DNA from: Actinomycetota bacterium
Lineage (GTDB): Bacteria; Actinomycetota; Actinomycetes; S36-B12
NCBI GenBank assembly: GCA_947499275.1
Contig: CANMNM010000106.1
Location: 1 to 5,333 of the forward strand
Direction of reading: 5' to 3'
Length of the DNA: 5,333 nucleotides
Made by a program: the position numbers and the translations under genes. Below the pieces are notes generated by a model. The model made no database searches. It saw nothing but the letters and a program-made list of their open reading frames with translations, and was not told the origin of the DNA. This document shows, piece after piece, positions 1 through 5,333 of this stretch. Numbering within the stretch: position 1 is the stretch's first letter; each line of letters starts with the position of its first letter.

Positions 1-1
1 T

Positions 2-763
2 GCTGGTGGCCAAAGCCTGCTGCCAATGATGAATTTCCGTCTCGCTCGGCCCGAAGTACTCATTGATATTGGTGGCATCGCGGATTTGCGTGGCTGGTCC
101 ATGTCTCAGGACACGGTGACGATTCGATCACTCACTCGCCACTGTGACATTGAAAACTCCGATATTCCAGGTCCACTGGGTGCCTTACTCCGATATGCGG
201 CTGGGCTGGTGGGGCACGTACCCATTCGTGTTCGCGGAACGTTCGGTGGCAGTCTGGCGCACAGTGATCCATCCTCGGAATGGTGCATGATGGCGACTCT
301 GCTTGATGCTCGCATGCATGTGATGGGCCCGAGTGGAGCACGCGTCATCGACGCTCGTGATTTTTTCCTGACGGTATTCACACCAGCTATTGAGTTCGAT
401 GAAGTCCTCACACATATTGAGTTGCCAGCACTTGGATCCAACTATCAAGTGAATCTGAAGGAATTTGCCCGGCGTGCTGGTGATTTCGCAATTGTTGCTG
501 TCATGAGCGCCATCGAGGTTCGTGAGAATGTGATCACTGATGCTCGCTTGTGCGCCGGAGGGGTGTCGGATCGCGCGCTCAGGCTTGTACAGGCTGAAGC
601 TGCGCTCATTGGGCAAGCGCCAACTCCTGAGACATTTGCTCAAGCGGCATCGTTAGCTTCCCAGGAAGTTGATCCAAATGGTGATCTACACGGCAGCAAG
701 GAATTTCGCCAGGACCTAGTGAAGGCATTGACCAAACGAAGCCTGGCAGGTTCTCTTACATGA
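2..763 (+). CDS. Molybdenum hydroxylase FAD-binding medium subunit (CoxM/XdhB-like), 5'-truncated by window edge
   Basis: This subunit takes electrons from the [2Fe-2S] clusters of the small subunit onto FAD and passes them to an external acceptor. The frame is open from base 2, giving 253 visible residues. The first codons read A-G-G-Q-S-L-L-P, the FAD-pyrophosphate loop of this family, followed by M-N-F-R-L-A-R-P. The second FAD signature, G-T-F-G-G-S-L-A-H-S-D-P, is at visible residues 79-90. The C-terminal part (R-R-A-G-D-F-A-I-V, then A-G-G-V-S-D-R) fits the CO_deh_flav_C domain. Family members are about 280-290 residues, so roughly 30 N-terminal residues are missing. The ATG at 26 lies inside the FAD loop region and is not the start. 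The three cysteines seen are scattered, so the extra 4Fe-4S cluster of 4-hydroxybenzoyl-CoA reductase is not indicated. The stop overlaps the start of L1 by 4 bases. The family is secure; the electron acceptor and substrate are unknown. Confidence 0.95.
   Translation, partial: AGGQSLLPMMNFRLARPEVLIDIGGIADLRGWSMSQDTVTIRSLTRHCDIENSDIPGPLGALLRYAAGLVGHVPIRVRGTFGGSLAHSDPSSEWCMMATLLDARMHVMGPSGARVIDARDFFLTVFTPAIEFDEVLTHIELPALGSNYQVNLKEFARRAGDFAIVAVMSAIEVRENVITDARLCAGGVSDRALRLVQAEAALIGQAPTPETFAQAASLASQEVDPNGDLHGSKEFRQDLVKALTKRSLAGSLT
745..750 (+). promoter_or_regulatory. Weak ribosome binding site for L1
   Basis: GGCAGG lies 9 bases before the ATG at 760, inside the last codons of the medium-subunit gene. 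It is an imperfect Shine-Dalgarno match. With the ATGA overlap, translation of L1 may depend mainly on re-initiation by ribosomes finishing the upstream gene (inference). Confidence 0.4.
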
Positions 764-3081
764 GAAGTTGGGTTGGTCGCCGGCTTCCAAGACTTGAAGA
801 CCCGACCATTCTTCGAGGTCTCGGCAACTACGTTGCGGATGTCGCTGTCGATGCTAAATTATTTGCAACCTTTATCCGTAGCCCGATTGCCGCGGGTAAA
901 CTCAAGCAAGCCTCCGCTCCTGAAGGTGTGCAGTGCTATTTTGCTCGGGACATCATTGCGCAACCTATTCGGCCAGTGTTGAATCGTCCCGACTATGTAG
1001 CTGTTGAGATGCCCATACTCGCTTTTGACGACATTAGGTTTGCTGGCGAACCCATCGCAGTTGTGTTGGCATCCACTCAGGCGGAATCAGAGGATTTAGC
1101 TGAACTCGTTGATTTTGATATCGACGTACTAGCGCCGGTTCTTGACACACAATCTGCCAGTGCATCGGGTACGCGCCCGGTACATGATGTTGACTTCCCA
1201 TCTGATGTGAATGTCGTCATTAATTCCAACATTAAGACCCCAAATTTTGATGAAGTGTTTGCTGCGGCCGATGTAGTAGTTGAGGTTGAAGTCATTTCAC
1301 ATCGTCAAAGCGCGATGCCGCTAGAAACCCGTGGATCTGTTGCTTCCTTTGATCCCCGCACGGGACGCACAACCCTGACAACATCCACTCAGATGCCGCA
1401 CATTGTGCAGTTGGGCATCTGCGAATCGCTCGGCATTCCGGTGAGTGAGCTCCGAGTAATAGCTCCAGATGTGGGCGGCGCATTCGGCGGCAAGATGAGT
1501 TTGGCTCGCGAGGATGTTGCCCTCGTTGCACTTGCACGTAAACTCCGCACCTCGATTGCTTGGATCGAAACGAGGAGCGAGAACTTCCTGTCGTCGTGGC
1601 ACAGTCGTGAACAGGTGTATCGCGTTGAAGGAGCCTTCAAAGACGGTTACTTAACCGCTCTCAAGGCGGACATTCTTGCGGACGTCGGTGCCTACTCCTG
1701 CTATCCGGTCACCTTCGGTGTTGAGCCGTTAATGGCAATGGCTGAATTGCCAGGTCCCTACAACTTCGCCGAGTATTCAGTGCGGTCGCGAGCAGTGATC
1801 ACAAACAAGTGCCCGATCGCGCCTTACCGAGGTGTCTCCCGACCTGTGCAAACACTTGCCATGGAAAGGCTGATTGAGACAGCTGCCCGAGAGATGAACA
1901 TGGATCCGTGGGAGCTCCGCGATCGCAATCTCATTCATGAATTTCCGTATCGCAGTCCGTCGGGCTTGGTTGTCGACCCAGGGTCTTATCGCGAGTCGTT
2001 GCGTTTGGCGAAGAAACTTTCCAATGTCGAGGAGTTTCGCGATCGTCAAGTGAAAGCTCGGGAGCAAGGGAAATGGATCGGTATGGGCATCTCATCGTTC
2101 TCCGAGCGAACGGGTTACGGAACCCCGGCGTTTGCAGCTCGAGGGATGGGAATTACTCCTGGATTTGAGCGTGTTTCGATGAAGATGGATTCATCGGGAG
2201 GTGTTGAACTTCGAATTGGAGCTAGTCCGCACGGGCAAGGGCTGACCACCGCACTCGCACAATTAGTCGCTGATCAACTCAAAATAGATCCCGGCGACAT
2301 CCGTGTGATCCATGGTGACACAGATTCCACCCCGTTTGGTTGGGGCACCTTCGCAAGCCGATCCATGGTGATTTGCGGTGGCGCAACACAATTGGCCGCG
2401 AACGATATGCGTGATCAAATTTTGAACGTGGCGGGCGCAATGCTCGAAATTAGTCCACGTGACTTAATCTTGGAGGACGGGGAAGTTCGGGTTGTTGGCT
2501 CCCCGGTATCAGTTCCCATTGCCGAGATCGCACGTACCGCATATTTGAGCAGCCACCTTCTTCCAGAAGGTTCGGCCGGTCTTTATTCGACAGGGGAATA
2601 TGACCCGGCGGGAACATTTTCTGACGCTTGCCATGTCGTAGAGGTAGAAGTCGACATTGAAACTGGTGGTGTGGAGATTGTGAAGTATCTGGTAGTTGAG
2701 GACGCCGGGATACTTATCAATCCAGCCATTGTGGATGGGCAGATTCACGGAGGCGTGGCACAGGGGATCGCCAATGCGCTGTATGAGGAATTGGTCTATG
2801 ACTCACAAGGAAATTTACTCTCCACGACTTTCTTGGACTATCTCCCACCCACTATGGCTGAAATCCCACATATCGACATTCACCACTTGGAGACGCATAC
2901 CGACGCATCCTTGACCGGAGCCAAGGGTGTTGGAGAGGGTGGCACGATTGGTGCGCCAGCAGCGATCTTAAACGCCATAACGGATGCACTTTCACCATTC
3001 GGGATCAGCATTAATGAAATGCCCGCGACGCCGTCGCGGTTGCGAGACAAGATTCGTACTGCACAGGAGGTCATGCAATGA
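760..3081 (+). CDS. Molybdopterin-binding large (catalytic) subunit L1, xanthine dehydrogenase/CoxL family
   Basis: This is the catalytic subunit that binds the Mo-pterin cofactor and hydroxylates the substrate. It is 773 residues and complete, the usual length for stand-alone large subunits. The N-terminus (G-R-R-L-P-R-L-E-D-P, about 7-16) and F-A-G-E-P-I-A (about 95) belong to the a/b hammerhead domain. First MoCo-binding domain: L-E-T-R-G at 188-192, V-G-G-A-F-G-G-K at 238-245, and the active-site loop P-Y-R-G-V-S-R at 355-361. Second MoCo-binding domain: H-G-Q-G-L-T-T at 491-497, V-E-D-A-G at 646-650, G-Q-I-H-G-G-V-A-Q-G at 660-669, and G-A-K-G-V-G-E-G-G with the presumed catalytic Glu at 726. 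In the loop, Gly358 sits where form I CO dehydrogenase has its cofactor-ligating Cys, so this is not a form I CO dehydrogenase. It is closer to the form II (A-Y-R-G-A-G-R) or general aldehyde/heterocycle hydroxylase type. No signal peptide is seen. The start is supported by the family-typical N-terminus and the ATGA overlap with M. Substrate unknown. Confidence 0.96.
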   Translation: MRSWVGRRLPRLEDPTILRGLGNYVADVAVDAKLFATFIRSPIAAGKLKQASAPEGVQCYFARDIIAQPIRPVLNRPDYVAVEMPILAFDDIRFAGEPIAVVLASTQAESEDLAELVDFDIDVLAPVLDTQSASASGTRPVHDVDFPSDVNVVINSNIKTPNFDEVFAAADVVVEVEVISHRQSAMPLETRGSVASFDPRTGRTTLTTSTQMPHIVQLGICESLGIPVSELRVIAPDVGGAFGGKMSLAREDVALVALARKLRTSIAWIETRSENFLSSWHSREQVYRVEGAFKDGYLTALKADILADVGAYSCYPVTFGVEPLMAMAELPGPYNFAEYSVRSRAVITNKCPIAPYRGVSRPVQTLAMERLIETAAREMNMDPWELRDRNLIHEFPYRSPSGLVVDPGSYRESLRLAKKLSNVEEFRDRQVKAREQGKWIGMGISSFSERTGYGTPAFAARGMGITPGFERVSMKMDSSGGVELRIGASPHGQGLTTALAQLVADQLKIDPGDIRVIHGDTDSTPFGWGTFASRSMVICGGATQLAANDMRDQILNVAGAMLEISPRDLILEDGEVRVVGSPVSVPIAEIARTAYLSSHLLPEGSAGLYSTGEYDPAGTFSDACHVVEVEVDIETGGVEIVKYLVVEDAGILINPAIVDGQIHGGVAQGIANALYEELVYDSQGNLLSTTFLDYLPPTMAEIPHIDIHHLETHTDASLTGAKGVGEGGTIGAPAAILNAITDALSPFGISINEMPATPSRLRDKIRTAQEVMQ
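3065..3070 (+). promoter_or_regulatory. Strong ribosome binding site for small subunit
   Basis: A perfect AGGAGG lies 7 bases before the ATG at 3078, within the last codons of L1. It fixes the small-subunit start, because the nearby ATG at 3073 is in another frame. It is the best Shine-Dalgarno site in the window. It may raise small-subunit synthesis relative to the flanking large subunits (inference). Confidence 0.85.
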
Positions 3082-3560
3082 GTAATCCACGTGAGAGCAT
3101 CACTTTGAATGTGAATGGTTCTAACTATGACATCGACGTAGAGCCGCGTCGCAGTCTCGCCGATGCGCTCCGAGAGGACTGTCATCTGACCGGAACTCGT
3201 TTAGGCTGCGAGCACGGTGTTTGCGGCGCTTGCACGGTTCTGATGAATGACGATCCCGTTCGCGCATGCCTAGTGCTTGCTGTACAGGCTCAAGGTCAGG
3301 CAGTGCGAACAGTTGAAGGGCTTTCAGTTGGCTCTGAACCACTTCACCCGGTTCAGCAAGCCTTCTGGGAACACCACGCGCTCCAATGCGGATTTTGCAC
3401 GGCGGGTTTTCTGATGCTTGCTACATCCATTGTGGAAAGCGACAATGTTCCCACCGATCAGGAATTGACAGACGTGCTCGCGTCTAACCTGTGCCGCTGT
3501 ACTGGTTATCAAAACATCAAAAAAGCGGTTTGCTCGGCGATTGAGGCGACACGCAAGTGA
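3078..3560 (+). CDS. [2Fe-2S] small subunit (CoxS/XdhC-type iron-sulfur subunit) of molybdenum hydroxylase
   Basis: This subunit carries electrons from the Mo centre to FAD. It is 160 residues, the normal size. The N-terminal plant-ferredoxin-type domain has cluster ligands Cys44, Cys49, Cys52 and Cys64 (C-x4-C-x2-C-x11-C, in the typical G-C-E-H-G-V-C-G-A-C setting). The C-terminal helical domain binds the second cluster through Cys104, Cys107, Cys139 and Cys141 (Q-C-G-F-C-T-A-G at 103-110 and L-C-R-C-T-G-Y at 138-144). All eight ligands are present, and so is Gln103, which in this family lies next to the pterin cofactor. There is no Tat signal ahead of the ferredoxin domain, unlike periplasmic PaoA-type small subunits, so a cytoplasmic complex is likely. 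The gene lies between two large-subunit genes and overlaps each by 4 bases. It is the only small subunit visible, so it may serve L1, L2 or both. Confidence 0.98.
   Translation: MSNPRESITLNVNGSNYDIDVEPRRSLADALREDCHLTGTRLGCEHGVCGACTVLMNDDPVRACLVLAVQAQGQAVRTVEGLSVGSEPLHPVQQAFWEHHALQCGFCTAGFLMLATSIVESDNVPTDQELTDVLASNLCRCTGYQNIKKAVCSAIEATRK
3543..3546 (+). promoter_or_regulatory. Ribosome binding site for GTG-started L2
   Basis: GAGG lies 10 bases before the GTG at 3557. The spacing is slightly long and the match short, but it supports the GTG start. An in-frame stop (TGA at 3542-3544) lies 15 bases upstream, and the next in-frame ATG (3653) would remove the first 32 residues, including the conserved R-L-E-D segment. 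GTG at 3557 is therefore the only reasonable start. Confidence 0.55.
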
Positions 3561-5333
3561 TCGGCGATTCAATTGCGCGACTGGAGGATCGCCCACTCCT
3601 AACCGGACGAGCAATCTTTGTTGCTGATATTTCTCTTCCAGGCCAACTGTCGATGCGTGTTTTACGTTCACCGATTGCGAGTGGCGAGATCACATCCATT
3701 GACACGACAGCAGCCCGCGCAATGGATGGGGTTGTTGCAGTTTGGACGGGTCGTGACCTTGACCTGCCACCGATAGCCTTTCGCCAGGTTTCTTTTGAGC
3801 AAATGTTGCCATACCGACAGCCGGTTCTTGCCAAAGATCGAGTGCGTTATGTTGGCGAACCGATCGCCATCATTGTTGCGGAGAATGCTTACATTGCCGA
3901 GGATGCCGAGGAACTCATCAGTGTTGACATCGATCCGTTGGAACCAACCATGGATGCGACCGGCCAACTTGGAGAGTTCGCACCGGGTCTTGATACGGAG
4001 GCACTGCAATTCGAGTTTGAGTACGGGGCGCTCGATGAGGCCTTCGTTCAGCACACTCGGCACGTAGAAGTCAAGGTTCGTATTGGTCGCCACAGTGGTG
4101 TTCCAATGGAATGTCGTGGTGGGGTAGCCGACTTCAACCCGGGTACAGGTGTCCTGACCGTTTATGGGGCTGCAAAAGTTCCTCACTACAACCGCGATGC
4201 CATTGCATCCATGCTTGGTATGTCCCCCTCCCGGGTAATTTTCAAAGAACAGCATGTCGGTGGAGGGTTCGGAATTCGTGGAGAGTTGTATCCAGAGGAT
4301 GTTCTGCTGGCCTGGGCTAGTCGGGAATTAGGCCGTCCGATTTCATGGATTGAAGATCGTCGTGAGCATCTGGTTGCGGCTAACCATTCCCGCGATCAGT
4401 TCCACATCCTTAAAGCTGCCGTTGACGATAGCGGCTATATACATGGCCTTGCTGATGAGTTTTGGCTCGACCAGGGTGCCTACGTTCGAACCCACGCGGC
4501 CACTGTTCCGACGTTGACAGCCACCATGTTGCCTGGGCCATATGTTATTCCTGCATATCGTGTACGAGGGCATGTGCGATTAACAAATAAGACACCAGCT
4601 GGCACGTATCGTGCACCGGGTCGTTACGAAGGCACATTTGCTCGCGAGCGGCTCATTGATGCCATTGCTCAGGAACTTGATCTGGATCCTATGGATGTGC
4701 GTGAACGGAACTTCATTCGATCAGAGCAAATGCCTTATTCTCGACCACTGGAAGCACTGGGTACTGCAATCGAATATGACAGCGGGGACTACTCACTGCT
4801 TGTCAAGCGCGCTGAGGATCAGTGGAAGTTGTCTGAGGTTGAGCGTGAGGTCGCAGAAAGACGCTCCCGCGGGGAATTAGTGGGCATCGGACGAGCATTT
4901 TTCGTTGAGAAAAGCGGTCTTGGCCCTTTTGAGGGCGTACGAGTCACGGTTGACGAGTCAGGTCGCATAGATGTACTCACGGGCGGCGCCTCTGTTGGGC
5001 AAGGCTTCTCTACGGTCATGGCGCAAATTTGTGGTGACGTGCTCAGTGTTGATCCAAGTCTCATTGATGTTCGTCACGGACAGACTGATGCGTTCCCGTA
5101 TGGCATGGGTGCCTTCGCCAGTCGACTAACGGTGATGGCGGGCACGGCGGTTCACCAGGCAGCGACTCTCGTGAAGGAAAAGGCGTTCACGACCGTGGCT
5201 TCGATGCTGGAAGCAAGCGTCAATGATTTGGAGTTGGTGAACGGTGCCGTCCAAGTGAAGGGTTCTCCTGACACGGCAATTGATCTGGGGCGCGTAGCTA
5301 CTGCATTAAGACCTGTCACCGCGCGTAAGTTGG
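3557..5333 (+). CDS. Second molybdopterin-binding large subunit L2, GTG start, 3'-truncated by window edge
   Basis: This is a second catalytic-type large subunit of the same superfamily. Reading from the GTG at 3557, the frame stays open for 592 codons to the window end with no stop. Domains seen: the a/b hammerhead starting I-A-R-L-E-D-R-P-L-L-T-G (residues 6-17), with Y-V-G-E-P-I-A near 97-103; the first MoCo-binding domain with M-E-C-R-G (184-188), V-G-G-G-F-G-I-R-G-E (234-243) and the loop T-Y-R-A-P-G-R (350-356); and the start of the second MoCo-binding domain with V-G-Q-G-F-S-T (480-486) and G-A-F-A-S-R. About 150-200 residues are missing, including the G-x-K-G-x-G-E motif with the catalytic Glu, so catalytic competence cannot be judged. 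It aligns with L1 throughout but differs at most positions and in its active-site loop (Ala353 where L1 has Gly358), so it is an old paralogue rather than a recent copy. The start codon overlaps the S stop by 4 bases. Substrate unknown. Confidence 0.94.
   Translation, partial: MIGDSIARLEDRPLLTGRAIFVADISLPGQLSMRVLRSPIASGEITSIDTTAARAMDGVVAVWTGRDLDLPPIAFRQVSFEQMLPYRQPVLAKDRVRYVGEPIAIIVAENAYIAEDAEELISVDIDPLEPTMDATGQLGEFAPGLDTEALQFEFEYGALDEAFVQHTRHVEVKVRIGRHSGVPMECRGGVADFNPGTGVLTVYGAAKVPHYNRDAIASMLGMSPSRVIFKEQHVGGGFGIRGELYPEDVLLAWASRELGRPISWIEDRREHLVAANHSRDQFHILKAAVDDSGYIHGLADEFWLDQGAYVRTHAATVPTLTATMLPGPYVIPAYRVRGHVRLTNKTPAGTYRAPGRYEGTFARERLIDAIAQELDLDPMDVRERNFIRSEQMPYSRPLEALGTAIEYDSGDYSLLVKRAEDQWKLSEVEREVAERRSRGELVGIGRAFFVEKSGLGPFEGVRVTVDESGRIDVLTGGASVGQGFSTVMAQICGDVLSVDPSLIDVRHGQTDAFPYGMGAFASRLTVMAGTAVHQAATLVKEKAFTTVASMLEASVNDLELVNGAVQVKGSPDTAIDLGRVATALRPVTARKL

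Noticed and set aside
26..28. ATG as start of the medium subunit
   Set aside because: The open frame continues to base 2 and encodes the FAD-binding loop A-G-G-Q-S-L-L-P before this ATG, so the true start is upstream of the window.
185..643. 152-codon open frame on the minus strand
   Set aside because: It is a shadow of the medium-subunit gene. The + strand frame has both FAD-binding signatures and the antisense product has no recognisable features.
2555..2571. Inverted repeat ACCTTCT-tcc-AGAAGGT
   Set aside because: A 7-base stem with a 3-base loop inside the L1 coding sequence, with no T run after it. It is explained by codons, and one such short palindrome is expected by chance in 5 kb.
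760..3081. L1 as a true carbon monoxide dehydrogenase large subunit (coxL)
   Set aside because: The diagnostic Y-R-C-S-F-R loop is missing; L1 has Y-R-G-V-S-R. The cox gene symbols were therefore not assigned.
3795..4067. 90-codon + strand frame starting with ATG
   Set aside because: It is out of frame inside L2, and the L2 frame is uninterrupted here with conserved motifs. The same applies to the small frames at 4111-4320 and 4611-4880.
3668..4255. 195-codon open frame on the minus strand
   Set aside because: It lies wholly opposite L2, whose + strand frame carries continuous family motifs. The antisense translation resembles no family I recognise.
3557..5333. L2 as a recent duplicate or a pseudogene of L1
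   Set aside because: The frame is intact to the window end with all expected motifs. By eye it differs from L1 at most positions, so it is neither recently copied nor visibly decayed.

Overview
The window is wall-to-wall protein coding on the + strand. It holds four consecutive genes for a molybdenum hydroxylase of the xanthine oxidase / aldehyde oxidoreductase / CO-dehydrogenase (CoxL) superfamily. In order they are: the 3' part of an FAD-binding medium subunit (M, 2-763), a complete molybdopterin-binding large subunit (L1, 760-3081), a complete [2Fe-2S] small subunit (S, 3078-3560), and the 5' three-quarters of a second, divergent large subunit (L2, 3557-5333). L2 starts with GTG and runs off the window edge.

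Layout: there is no intergenic DNA. Each junction is a 4-base start/stop overlap (ATGA at 760-763, ATGA at 3078-3081, GTGA at 3557-3560), so the four genes look like one translationally coupled operon. The promoter must lie before base 1 and any terminator after base 5333. No RNA gene, mobile element, CRISPR array or convincing repeat was seen.

How the parts work together (family knowledge): a large subunit binds the Mo-pterin cofactor and hydroxylates the substrate with water-derived oxygen. Electrons then pass through the two [2Fe-2S] clusters of S to the FAD of M and on to an acceptor. None of the visible N-termini carries a signal or Tat peptide (that of M is outside the window), so the enzyme is probably cytoplasmic. 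The active-site loops are Y-R-G-V-S-R in L1 and Y-R-A-P-G-R in L2. The Cys-containing loop of true (form I) CO dehydrogenases is absent from both. The substrate cannot be read from the sequence; an aldehyde, a purine or another N-heterocycle are all possible.

The unusual point is the M-L-S-L arrangement, in which two clearly non-identical large subunits share one operon with a single visible small and medium subunit. Either two catalytic subunits share one electron-transfer module, or a second enzyme unit (S-L-...) begins at S and continues outside the window.

Organism: a bacterium with moderate GC (low-to-mid 50s percent judged from a few lines, not computed), good Shine-Dalgarno sites and tight gene packing. 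Such expanded CoxL-family operons are common in aerobic heterotrophs such as Actinobacteriota, Chloroflexota and Proteobacteria. I cannot place it more closely.
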